A stretch of DNA of 64,000 bases, taken from positions 434,001 to 498,000 of the forward strand of contig NW_024881870.1 of NCBI RefSeq assembly GCF_019059575.1, given 5' to 3'. The stretch is from Amphibalanus amphitrite (lineage: Eukaryota; Arthropoda; Thecostraca; Balanomorpha; Balanidae). Shown one piece after another: positions 14,909-27,000 of this stretch; positions within the stretch are counted from its first letter, which is position 1, and every line of letters starts with the position of its first letter. The notes beneath the pieces are model-generated. The model was not told the DNA's origin. It saw nothing but the letters and a program-made list of their open reading frames with translations, and did no database searches. The position numbers and the translations under genes are program-made.

Positions 14909-16100
14909 TTAACCCGCGCCCTGCTGGGGGTCCTGGATTTCCACGCCCTGCTGGGGGGGGTGTTTGAACACCCCCCCTTCTAACTCGGCTCCTGGGCCAC
15001 GTAGCGATACGCGGAAGGCGGCGTTCGAAAGAGCGTCAAAAATAATGACGAAATCACTTCGGTCAATTTTTTGGTCAGGTCAAAGGTCAGGTCACCAGAG
15101 GTCATTGAAGGCAAAATTTCGCCGATTTCCAGGTCGAATGTCGACAATTTCCAAGAAGCCAACGCATAACTCGGGAACCAATAGAGCTACAGCGCCGCGG
15201 AAAAGCGCATTCGATAGCCCTATTAACGCCCTTTCTGAGTAATGTTCTCAGATTTGACCTAACGTCAACGGTTTTGCCTGCAGGGGGCAAAAACTGCAAA
15301 AATAGCCGATTTTTTCGGAAACAGTTTTTCTGTAATAAATTTTGACCCAAGCCTTGTACGAGCTTACTTTTACCGGCATCGTGTTCCTCTCGTCAAGACG
15401 CATCGAATGAACTATAACTTGACCTTGAAAGGTCAACTTGAAAATTTGACCTCAGGTCAAGGTCATGACCTGACCGGAAAGGGTCATGTTGCATATCAGT
15501 CGATCCGCATCGTCGAGCTGAACACATCTAAGGCGTTTTCATCGCTCTAGCATGCCTCTATCAAAAGTTATTTGCGAAAAACTGTTAGATACCATTCGTG
15601 ACCTAAGATGACCTCAGGGCATAAACAGGGGTCACGGACACCATTTTCATGTTCAGTGTGTCTAAACCACTTGTAATTCAGTGTTTGGGAGTGTTTATAA
15701 TGTCTTTCGTCCAAAAGAGGCGCATTTCAATTTTCTCCCATTGACTTATAATGGGGAGGTCGCAAAATTGACCTGACCTTAGGTCATCGATATCAAAATT
15801 CTGAGATATACATTTTGTACATGCTATTGCTCTTAGCAATCGCTGAAAGTTTGAAAGCGATCGGTCACTCGGTGTAGCTATGACAGACATTGAAACTTTT
15901 TATGAGGTGAGGTCACTTCAAGTGACCTGGTGACCTGACCTTGAATGACCTTGGTCTGAAATTTTCACAACATGTGTAGAATTGATGTATGATAAGGTGT
16001 ACCAAAAACGGCGTCGCTCCGCGCCGCCGTTTTTGAGATATTCGCGAAAAACCACAAGGGGGGGTGTTCAAACACCCCCCCCCAGCAGGGCGCGGGTTAA
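14909..16100. mobile_element. piggyBac-like non-autonomous element (MITE)
   Basis: The element is bounded on both sides by TTAA (14909-14912 and 16097-16100), the target duplication typical of piggyBac. Its ends are inverted repeats starting CCCGCGCCCTGCTGGGGG; the CCC...GGG termini also fit the piggyBac superfamily. The left end carries a short internal duplication of the GCCCTGCTGGGGG motif, so the two ends differ by about 27 bases. Just inside each end is a G-run/C-run hairpin around TGTTTGAACA. The 1.1 kb interior has no convincing transposase frame, so it is non-autonomous. It is rich in GGTCA/TGACC words, including adjacent AAGGTCAAGGTCATGACC near 15455. Confidence 0.72.
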
Positions 16101-19100
16101 TGTCAGAAGCGGTGATCATCCTGGCCAGAGACCATGACCCACTACCCAGTGACCGGCGTCCTAGACCCCACACGCGACAGATGAGGACATGCGACCGTCT
16201 TGTCGGTCATTATGACAAGACAGGCGGGCATATCTGTCGAGAGTCAGAAGATATCTTCCCCACACATACAAATGTAGTACACTTTCCTGACCAGCCTCTA
16301 GACAATCTTAATCACAGCGTCAGGTCACCAGACCAGGTCAGAAGCAGACGGCCGAGAGAGCACACAGCCCAGTGGAGCGTCCGCCACTGTCACGTCCCAG
16401 ACCACAGAACCCCGACCGAGCGTGACCGGGGATGCCGCGCTCTGGCTACCGGTGCCACTGTGCGGTACCGGTCCGGGGATCTATAGGCTGTGTATTGGGA
16501 GGTGATACGAGCGGTGGCTGAGAGAACAGCTGGCACTGACTTGCACCGCTCCCAGTCTCAGCGGACTCACACCGGTAAGCGGCCAGTCACGGCGCAACTG
16601 ATGAGATAGCGTCGTTAAAAGTTAAAGTCCCAGGTCATTAAAATGGCCTTGGGAACGAACACACAAGGCATTAAGGCAGAATTCCCATGGGATACCCACG
16701 ACAGCAATGGCGAACGCCACTTATTCACTCATCATTCTTCCCGCGCTCTCCCTCCCACCATCCACCTTTAGGAGCTCCTCACTACTCCCTCATCATGTTT
16801 TCCTCCCAAACGATCCTCACATTCCACATATGGCTCTTCCCCTGCCAGCTCAATCTAGGCTTGGTTCCAACATGAATTCGAAAACATAGTCATTCTTCTC
16901 CTCTGGTTTTGCCGAAACAGCTCTCCCCTCAGCTCTCTCAACACCAGAAAATATTGGAACGGCACTGCACGAGTTGGCTGCACGGTCACGACCATAATAT
17001 CTATCTGCAACCATCGCGCCCAACTACGAGGAAACAGCCGCGAACCACGCCCGATACTCGAGGATAGGTAACGAGTTGCTCAGTCACAACGGGAAATCCG
17101 ACCTAACCAGCCGCTAGTTAACTTTTCTGCTGCACCGTCGACGCAGACTGCAGACCGACTGGTGCAATGAGTCAAGTTGTTACTATAGGCGGGAAGGTAA
17201 TGAAACTCATCGAACTCACTTAATTCCTGCAACAATCGTATCAGCTGAGGAGTCACGTTCGTTCGTGTCTCATGCTGTCAACTTGTGCTTGTCTATACCA
17301 AGTGATCGTTGGCATACTCTTGCCGCTTTGAAGGTCTAGCGACGGGCATCAAAGCACCGTGGCGGAGATCCAAACAGTGTCGATTTAGCCACCTGTCACA
17401 TCGCTCGCTCGAAATGCCACGGGGCACGGAGGCATTGTATGTCTTCAGAAGCGGAGGCGAATAGCTACAAATAGAAATATCTTTAAGCATCATATCGACT
17501 CAGGTTGCCCTTGGCTTGAATGTATGGGTACCGCATGAAGTTTGCCATCTACTTCACTTCACGTATGTTGATTCTGCTACACATAAGGATACAGGCATGC
17601 ATGCATCTATGGCAATGGCATGCATCGGATACTGACCACTGGCCAGCCCCAGTGCACTTGCAGGTCCTCGAACGGAGACGAGCCCCAGGTATTTTTAGCT
17701 CGGTCTCGCGTCCGGCGTCCTCCAGGCTAATAGATAAGGCCGACATGAGGCTTCAAACATGTTGCTACTACATTGGTATGTGGTGAAACTCGAGGACTGA
17801 GAGATGATGCCTGCAAGTGACGCCCACGCAGGGAACTCAGAAATGCGCCGCCTGCAGAATACATTTAATAAATTATTATAACCTTACAATCCTCTTCATA
17901 AAGTGACCGCTCGGTCGTTACCAACAATACCATCTTTGTTAAATATATCACAGTCTTATTATATTCCCATTTATATCATATCACAGTCTCGGTCGGAGGG
18001 CTGGCACATGAATCATCGATCGAGATACGAACACAGTCGATGTTTTTACTAGCATTGGCCAGCATAACGAGTTTCGCCCCATACCAATGTAGTAACGACA
18101 CGTAGAAATGAGCGCCGACGTCATATCAGACTCTCACCATCCTCTAGATGGTGGTCGGAAGCAGATGACTTTGGTGGTTAAATTCGGATGCGCACCGCTG
18201 ATCACAATGCACGGAACACAATGGGCGCTGAGTGAAATGATACCACAGTTGCATTACATCCGTTACGGCGCAATTGCTTTATTGCTTTACGTGGATCAAT
18301 ACATTGCACAGTACAGAGTCCATAACGTCTTTCTATCAGGCATCTTCTGCTTGCACAATGCACCACGTACATTGCACAACGCAACTGGCTCAATTTCATC
18401 TATTATCAAAACATTTTTTAGTTCAAATTTAGATTGCCGGCGTCCGGATAAAATGCGACGCGTTTCAACATTCATTTGTAATGTCGTTATCGCTGCTGAA
18501 GTGCGATTAAGCTCGCTCTTTTGCAAAGCTTGCAGTATTTTCCGGTACTTACCTAACCTTTCTTTTATTCATGTTTTGTACGCGGTCATGAACCCTCAAC
18601 GGATGAATGGTTGGCTAACAATTAACCAATCACAAACAAAACAGAACAGAGTGCAGTGCTCGCATGATGACTACTTTGCATGTCTCCGCAACCAGAGCCC
18701 CTATCGCAATCACCATTCAGAAAACAGCCTACCTAATGCGACCCCTAACTGAGTCAGGCATGCCACCAGTCCATTACTCTACCGTAGCGCTCAACGTGCT
18801 CCCTAGTCTGCGCTTCTTACCATAGCTGTCTCAGTTTTTCTTTGTTATTTAAAGGCGAACAGGCGCAACACCAGAGGTATCGTTGCCTTTACATTAAAAA
18901 AAGTAAATCCTTTAGTACGATCTTCATCATCCCACCTTGCATCACTGATAAATTTAGTAGAATAAAACCATAAAAAGTTTTTAACTGCCTTTTGTTTCAG
19001 TTACCCAATCCTAGCACCCACGTTCCATGAGAGCGAGGGTGAGCCGTCTCGACAGTTCACGACCCTAGTCGCCGCGCCGCCACCGCCGGCTGGCCGCTGA

Positions 19101-20879
19101 TGACGTCCGTCCACATCATTCGACGTCATCACCGCTGACGTCGGAGAGCTGATGACGCCAGCAGGTGGTCGTTCCCAGCGCCCGCCGCGACCGTTTGACG
19201 AGCACGAGCGGTGGGAGGCGACTGCCGCGGGGGTGGCTCGGTCGTAACGCCGACCTCAGACGTCCGTCACAGTTGGACCGGTGGACTGTGCCGGCCGACC
19301 GACCGTGGCTGCTACCTGGCCGGCGGAGCATGCTGGCTGACCGGCAGAGCTCGCTAGCTGACAGGTCGCCCTCGCCTATACCAGGATTTAGGAAGTTACA
19401 GGACCGCTGTCCTTGCCCCCGTCACAACCGGCGAGACAGTTCCGTCAACCAGCGGAAGCGTGTGCCTGTATCTGCGTGGCTATGCCACTATTATCCACAG
19501 CTGAGAGCCAAAAACTCACCGTTTGGAATCATCACTTAGGAGAGTCTCCAAGGCTGCTATCTACTAGCCCTGAGTTTGGCTCGTCCGCAATTTTGTTCAC
19601 CCCTGTGGCTTCTCAAATGTTGCCAAATAGCTACCTACAGCCGTCATACACAATGATACTGCGACACCCATCCCTGTCGGTCGGCCCTGAGACACCCACC
19701 CATCCCTGCCCCGGCAGTCTGTAGATGTGCTACAAAGGTCACTTTGCAAAAAGCGGAACATCTAAGCAAATGCCTTTAAGATCATAGTTCAACGCCCCTA
19801 TATCTCAGATCAGAGTTCGCCAAGTGGGGTCCACTGGCCCATCAGGACGACCGGCGGAGAGGTCACGCGTCGAGGTCGCCGGACCCAGCCTGGTGACCCC
19901 ACAACCCAGCTCGGTATGGCCGCATGGCGATTGCCGGGGTCGCCCACCGGCCACCCCAGCCTGGTGACCCCGCTAACCAACCGCTCAGCGGGAGGCGGAT
20001 GGTAGCAGGCAGCGGCCCTCAAGCCTCAGAGTACCGTAGTCACTGGGCCGTGAGCTGCCCAGCTGACCCAATCACTAATCAGCGCACAGAGTCTGATCAA
20101 ATGTCAGGTGCGGTGAGTCAGAGACGGCGAGTGACCGACGTCAGACTCACGGACAGACGCGGCACAGTGCAGCAGCAGAAGAGAGCTGACTCATCAGCCG
20201 TGGGTCATATTCACGGCCGTGTACTGGCGAATGTTATCATCCATGTCAGGAGGGGGCATCTGAGAACGCAAGCCAGCAGAATATGTGTAGAGCCTGACTT
20301 GATAATGGTCAGATATCGATACTGAGGATAAGAGAGCACCACTTAGCTGCGATCAAAGTTTAGAAAAGCAGCGCAGTAAATTCTGCGAAGGCGGTAGTGT
20401 AGGCATGCAAACGAGAGTCGCGGTGTTTTCATCAGAACGTGCGCTATATATTCCTGGATGACCTGACCGTAGGCACTGCTACGCCGTGTTTAAATCACGC
20501 CACCCAATGAGGTTATTTGCATAGCGGGTAAAACGCTGAAAAGTCCCACAGTACCGCTATCTAATGTTGTGAACGTAAGATCCAGCAACAAATAATGCGA
20601 GCTTCATGGTCATTGCTGCAGATGTCATGATGTAAACGTTATGAATGCTGCCTTAAACCGAGAAGCTTCAAGTGAGAGGCCATCAGTGTCTAGAAAGAAT
20701 GTCTAAATGAACACGCATTTTGCCGATGAAATCGTGACTGCTAGTCACCACTATCGCCATCCAGACGCGGAATACACGACAGTAGGATCTCTCAGCATTC
20801 CCCGGCCCTGTAAGTATTGCATGCACACTGCACAGCGTTCACCCACCCAGCGCACAATATCTGCCCCGGCGGGACTCAC
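16101..20879. other. No gene supported; probable P4-ATPase intron
   Basis: No exon continuing the P4-ATPase (actuator-domain or cation-channel motifs) is visible on the minus strand here, and no plus-strand gene is supported. The longest open frame (18108-18752, plus) has no known motif and an unbiased composition, so I treat it as chance. A short direct repeat of the word CCCAGCCTGGTGACCCC occurs near 19885 and 19953. Confidence 0.55.
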
Positions 20880-21751
20880 CTGTCGTAGACGCGGCAGGTG
20901 GACGTGTTGACCCGGCGGTCACTCAGGTAGCGGCGCCGGTCCTCGAACAGGTCCTTAATGGCCGTCACACCCATCACAAACACTAGCGGCAGCATGGCCA
21001 CCTCGCGACCAAACGCCGATATCTCCGGCACCCAGTTCAACAGCACGATAAACAAAAAGTACAGGTTGGCGAACCGGTGAAACTGCTCGAACAGGTTCTT
21101 TGGCAGAAATGAGAGCACCGTGTACTTGGTAGTCCGCACGTAGTTGTTGGCGAACGCCGCGTTCGGGTGCTGTTTGGCCGGAGTGTCCGGCGGCACGGTG
21201 TGGTTTGGCACTACGACTCGCACGCGCGCCTCCTCCAGCGTCTTTTTGCGCCAGAAGCAGAGGCAGTCGAAGAGGGAGGAGGTCTGCTGGGTCTGGCGCA
21301 GCGTGTACACACTCTCTGAGCGGCTCGCCTGGCGCGAGTGGCCGCGGAACAGACTATCAGGCCGGGAGCCGTGCCGCTGGCGCGCCGTCGAGCCGCGGCC
21401 GCTCCGCTCGCGCGCCTCATGGCCCGGCGGCAGGGTGAACTCGGTCTTTGAGCCGGCGCGCGTCACCTCGTCGAGGCCCTCCAGGCCCACGCCGCCGTGG
21501 CTGAAGGCACGCGCGTGGCCCCGGCGTGCCGTGCCCGCCCGCTCGGGCCCTTTGAGGATGGACGGTCCGGGCAGCTGTGTGCCCTGACTGGCCGACCGCA
21601 CGTGGCCGCGCCGCTCCGGCGAGGTCGGGTTGTGGGACACGGTGCGTCCGGCCGGTGGGTGGGAGCGCTCCAGCAGCGCGGCCGCCACCGCCGAGCCGGC
21701 CGCCGCCGCGCCCGCCGGCGGTGTTACACCATCAGCTCCCTGTGCGGCCAT
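20880..21751 (-). CDS. ATP10: Phospholipid-transporting P4-ATPase, class V (ATP10-like), first coding exon
   Basis: This exon encodes about 290 residues of a lipid flippase, a P4-type ATPase that moves phospholipids to the cytosolic leaflet, usually with a CDC50 partner. The conserved part starts near residue 200: NNYVRTTKY, then [19 protein letters not shown] leading into transmembrane helix 1 ([10 protein letters not shown]), then helix 2 ending in [11 protein letters not shown]. The LNWVP...F..E..MLPL spacing is typical of ATP10. About 190 residues before it are low-complexity, Arg/Ser/Gly-rich and probably cytosolic and disordered. The ATG at 21751 is the first in-frame Met after a likely acceptor at 21762-21763, so the upstream exon would be 5' UTR. 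The exon ends at a CAG|GTGAGT donor (20879-20874), phase 2. All later exons are missing from the window, which implies either an intron over 20 kb or a gene broken by assembly. Confidence 0.88.
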
Positions 21752-21761
21752 GCTGGTGCAT

Positions 21762-24028
21762 CTGGGAAATAGAGCAGGATGAGCCAGGGTGAACAACTGA
21801 GAAATAAATCAAAATGTGTCAATACACTATCATGGCCTTAGAAGAGATCAGCAGAGACAAGATATGTGTGTGTGTCATTTAAAAAGTTAGTAAAAAGTAT
21901 TGGTGTTTATTATAAATTACTTTTACCATCACATCAAATTTTCACTAGAATTAAGATATATCCCTGATCTTGATCTAGGAAGCTAACATTGAAATGTAGG
22001 CATTGAACTGTACGGATAAATGTAACTTTAAAAAGTGTCTGATCACAAATCAAGCTAACTGACAAATGCTAAAATACTAACAGCTAGGAACATCCTTAAT
22101 TTTAATTCATTATTCAAGGGATGAATGAGAGGCCCTTTCCTCATAGCCATTCAACAAACTTCTAGGAAGAGACCATATTGATAACTAGGGACTAGGTAGG
22201 TAACTTCAATTTTCACAGCATAGCAGTTGGCTTTTGTCATAAGTCAACCAAAGTAGCTTGGACTGCCAGAAGTTTCAGAGGTGTCAAGCATCAAATGAAC
22301 TCGTAGGTCGTAACTGAACCAAAAACTGAAGCAGATGAATCATTGAATAAGGAAAATCATTCAATGACAAATTATATTGGAGGAAGGTCAACAATATAAA
22401 GTGGACATCATGTGAAGATAAAAATTGTTTGAAAATCAATCTCAAAGGCAAAACTATTGATATCAGTGAGTTGCATCATGCAATGAAAGTTAGTCAACTC
22501 ATTCATAGGAGATAAAATGATAGGAACCTACTGTGGTGCACGACATTTTACATTGCATATGATTAATCATGAACATAAACCTGACCTAATTGTATAAAAA
22601 ACATAACTTTCCATATTATTTTCTAGGCACCATTTGATCGGCGCCAAAACTCATAGCACTGCACGCCAATTATAGTAACATTAAGCTTTTCAGCGATAAT
22701 TGTTTCAACCCCAAACCATCTCATTAACTGAAACTTCGTTTGTAGCCACATAAAACGAGTCATATTGACCTACCCGCTATTTCAGAGACGCACGAAGCAG
22801 ACACCACACGACACGAAGACCGCCGGACAACAACTGAAACAAAACTGACACCTCACGAAAGCCCGGGGGCAAACAGCTGATTGCGTTTATCAAGAGGTAA
22901 AAAAGGCACATCTTTATCAATCTTGTACATGATTCTTTCGCCAGATTCTTAATATTTTGATCTAAGATATTTTAAATATATACGACGCGTCATATAAATA
23001 GTTAAAGTATAAACATTCATTACAAAAAGGTACTAAAACCAAGTTGCTATGACAACACTTCCACATATGTCACCGTGACTGGCGCAGTAAATACAAAATA
23101 TGGCGAAAAAGCGCAAAAAGGTAAACAAAAATTCAACTTGAGATGTGATTTTTGAGATATTTTGAGATTTTTCGTGAGAAGTACAGCCGTGGGATCACTG
23201 TTTTAGTCGAATTTTATTTAACGGCACCCACTTAAATAAAAAAATAGCACTCTCAACATGGGCAAGCCTATTTTTCAGAACCGAATGGTGGGCTCGGATC
23301 CAAATTATGATTTTGATTCTTTACCTACCTTTGGGCGAATCCAAGGCGAATCCGGCCTGAACCTAACCCAAGCTAACCTGAGCCATTTTTGACCATTTTT
23401 TACTGGACCATGCTCTTCATACTGGGTTTCATTAACCACTGGGTGCATCATGCACACCACCGGTCAAATCCCTCTTTTGCGCCCTGTGCAAAAAAAGCAA
23501 AAAAAAAATCTATTTTTCAGAACTGAATGGAGGGCTCGGATCCAAATTATGATTTTGATTCTTTACCTTTGGGCGAATCCAAGGCGAATCCGGCCTGAAC
23601 CTAACCCAAGCTAACCTGAGCCATTTTTGACCATTTTTTACTGGACCATGCTCTTCATACTGGGTTTCAATAACCACTGGGTGCACCATGCACACCACCA
23701 GTCAAATCCCTCTTTTGCACCCTGTGCAAAAAAAGAGTGCAAAAGACGGAAATGACCCCAAGCTCTTAATAATCGCTTTCAAAATTCAAAGACATCTCAA
23801 CTGGTGTAAGTGTCATCAGATATTTGATGTTGATGTCAGTGTTTTATTCCAGCCTTTCATGTTGGATGCAAGAGCCAAGCTGCTATGCACCCTAACCCAA
23901 AACAACAACAACAGCCTCTCATGTTTTAATAACACTGGCTTATAATTAACATGTGCATTATTTTTCAGTTGAAAATTATGCAACCTGATCCTGTCTAAAA
24001 GAAGACTCTTCTCAACTAGCAGTCGATC
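21762..24028. other. Head-to-head interval between ATP10-like gene and CFAP74
   Basis: AT-rich sequence separates two divergently oriented genes, so it should hold both promoters and the 5' UTRs. A GC-richer patch on the minus strand at about 22745-22870 is a possible non-coding first exon or promoter of the ATP10-like gene, but I see no TATA box that I would defend. The interval also contains the tandem duplication at 23269-23736. Confidence 0.5.
23269..23736. repeat. Tandem duplication, two copies of a ~242-bp unit
   Basis: Copy 1 starts at 23269 and copy 2 at 23511, both with TATTTTTCAGAAC. They match closely through GGCTCGGATCCAAATTATG to CCTCTTTTGC and end in an A-rich stretch. A few substitutions and a 4-base difference (TACC present once or twice) separate the copies, so the duplication is fairly recent. 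No coding content is seen. Confidence 0.85.
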
Positions 24029-27000
24029 ATGGCTGACGAAGATGAAGACAGCACACTGCTCTGTGGCAGTAAAGGGTTGATTACCTTGGATGAGCAGCAT
24101 CATTATGTCAGAGCCAAGCAGCAAGTTGATGCCTCTGATGCAGAATGTGGGAGATACAACATACTCTTGGATGAGGTTAGTGATTGCAATCAATATTTAG
24201 GATTTTGGTCATGAGTAGGTCAATGCAGATTTTTAACCAAGTCTGTAGGTATGCTCTAGGAACATATGGGCTGATTTATACATGTTTTTCTGCTCTATCA
24301 TGCTGATGTCAGGCATTGATCATTTTTATTTACTAGAATGTATGCAAGGAGAATGTCCCCTGAGGGCCTGACTTATGTGGTCCACACAATGCAACATAAA
24401 GGCATCAGAGTGCATAACCTTAAAGGTGGTACAGCCCTGCATAAAAATGTTTGGATGGTTTTGACGGATGGCTCCTGGTTTGCTCAAGGGATGGATAATG
24501 CAATCTCCCATTCAGCTGCTGGGGTGGGCTACAGTGTCCATCGACACATGATGCTTGTTGTTTGGTCTTTGTATCATGCTTGTTCTGTCCACAATGTTTG
24601 ACGGCCCTTTTGTTTGTGATGATGGCTTGTGTGATGTTTTGTCCATGCCTAGGTTCGACAGCAGCTGTGGCAGTGCCGGGAGCGGCTGCAGGTCCTCTCC
24701 AGCCGACGCGAGCAGGCGGCGGCACAGGCGCGCCATGCGGCACACACTGGCCGACACGCCAGTCTCGGATACCTGCGGGACCGACTGGCCGGCCTGGAGG
24801 CGAACGTGGCGCAGCAGCAGCATCGGCGGCACTGGCTGACGCACCGGCTCGTCACGCTAGAGTGAGCAGTAAACGGGTGGTCGGTGTCATATTCGGCATT
24901 GCAAGGTGTTTCATTTAACGACGCCGTGCTGCGGTCGAAACCAAATATACGCTCGATAAATCGCTGTTTGTACTGCTGCAAGGAACGCGATAATTGCTCT
25001 CTAACGCTATCAGTTATGACTACCAGTTTTTAGGTCTCAATTACTTGAGTAGTACCCGATAGTTAGGATCGGTTAACATAACGTGCCCTCGCTTTATCGC
25101 CAGAAAGTACGCAGCGGCCGCCGCATTTGACGACGGAAAGCTGGTCAGCACAAAGTTTTTCGTAAACGAGATGGAAAAGGACTTTGAACGGAGAAAACAG
25201 GCGCAGAAGAGCTGCTACATTCAGCGGGAGGAGAAACTGGCCAAAATATATGAGGTGAGCTCAGCACGTTTGTAGGATTGTTTGTTTGTTTGTTTTGTTG
25301 GGTTAGGCCCTTTCGGTCCAATTAGACCATTTCAGAGCCGGAAGGATGGTAGGAATTAGGGGAAGACATTGGTCTGGGCAGGCACCCTAGTGAGTCGCCG
25401 GGGCTGAGCCCGTCTAGAAGACAGGCCACCCAGCCCCAAGGCACTCACTGCACCCGGCTACGGGGTGCGCTCCCTCGGGAGCAGCGGTGCCGCTCCAAGG
25501 GAGCAGCCCGCATGAGATAAAGTTGCCTGTCCAGCCCGGAGGGGGGTTGCGGCGTGGAGGAGAAGGATTTCAGTATCCTGAGGATAGAAGCATGGAACGG
25601 TGTTTGTAGGATTCGCAATCAGCATAGTCGTAGATCGTACTGCAGTCTTGGATGTGCGTAGGACTGCCCATTATGATTACGCATACCGTCGTACTGTCTG
25701 TCATACTGTCAATAGAAGTGATTCGTTGTGCCGTGATTCTTCGGCCTGTTCTGTGGCTCTGTACGCGCTACCGACTCTGTCCTGCACTGCGCTAACGTGA
25801 CCGACCGCTGACGCCCAGGACAAGGTGCGCCGACGGGAGGAGCGCAGTCGGAGGACCCTGCGCACCATGGCGGCGCGTGAGGACCAGCTGAGGCGGCAGG
25901 CTGAGGACGCAGCCGCGCGTATGGACGTGCATGTCTCAAACACGCTGAAAACCCTGCATAAACAGCACAAACAACAGGTAATGGATCGTGGACCGTCAGT
26001 GGATTCACACGTTTTAACGGACATTGCAGTCCGGTTACTGAGCTATCTTTTTGTTCATACTCTTATAAAATACCTCTCTCGATGCATTTTAAATGCAGGT
26101 ATTCTTTTTGTCGTTCTGAAATTAATATGCGCGATAGCTTAAGTCATAGCTTAAGTCGATCTTTCGTACCGCTACCCCTTAATTCTCCTAGTCGCTCTTC
26201 GTACCAATCTTTGCATGGCTCAGTATCTCAGTACGATAACCGCCCATTTTGTGTTCATTCCCAGCTGCTGGCGTCGGAGCGTCAGCGCCAGCGTCGGTCT
26301 GACGCGGTGCGTCAGTTCGCGCGTCAGTTGGAGTACACGCGAGAGGTGCTCCGGGTGCAACAGCAGCTGCCCGCCCGCGCACCGGGGGAGGCTGCCGGCG
26401 AGCACAGCGCCCTCTCCAGCGGCACGCAGAAACTACAGGTCAGTGCGGAACGGGAGGTTGAATTTGGGTTGAATGGCGTTGGTTCTTGTTGCGCCACAGA
26501 CTCACGATGAAAAGGCACACGCTTAGTATGTTGTATTGGTATACACACGGCTGCAGTTCCTCATTATCTTGAAGTATATCGACAATGGCAGTGGTGTCGA
26601 GGAGACGATAATGTATTTAACTTAAATCGATTTTTTCCGGTTACGTTCATTATATATCATGATTTTAACTATTATTGCAAAAGATTGCTGACATTAAGTC
26701 GCTATCAGCGTTGATTTCCTCACACGTTCTATGTGCGAACACGCGCATGTATTCACATATGTGCGGGCACGCATAGCGACACATTGTGTCACCTGAAGAC
26801 GCTTCCAAGTGAAGTACGCTGGTCTCCTTTCGTTCGCCGCCAGTGCCGGTCGTTCAGAACGGCTCACAGTCCTTCTGACAGAGAGTGATGCTGGCGAAGT
26901 TGTTCGTCTCGTTGACGATGGTGGCGAAGCTGTGCTCCCCACTCCAGCTGAAGGTTGTACACGCTCCGAATTCGGCGTTAAAGTACCAGCGAGAGATGCT

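Noticed and set aside
18108-18752. A 214-codon plus-strand open frame
   Set aside because: No recognisable domain, no codon bias like the real exons here and no exon partners; likely chance, though its length is notable.
21144-21587. Plus-strand frames over the ATP10-like exon
   Set aside because: Shadows of the GC-rich P4-ATPase exon.
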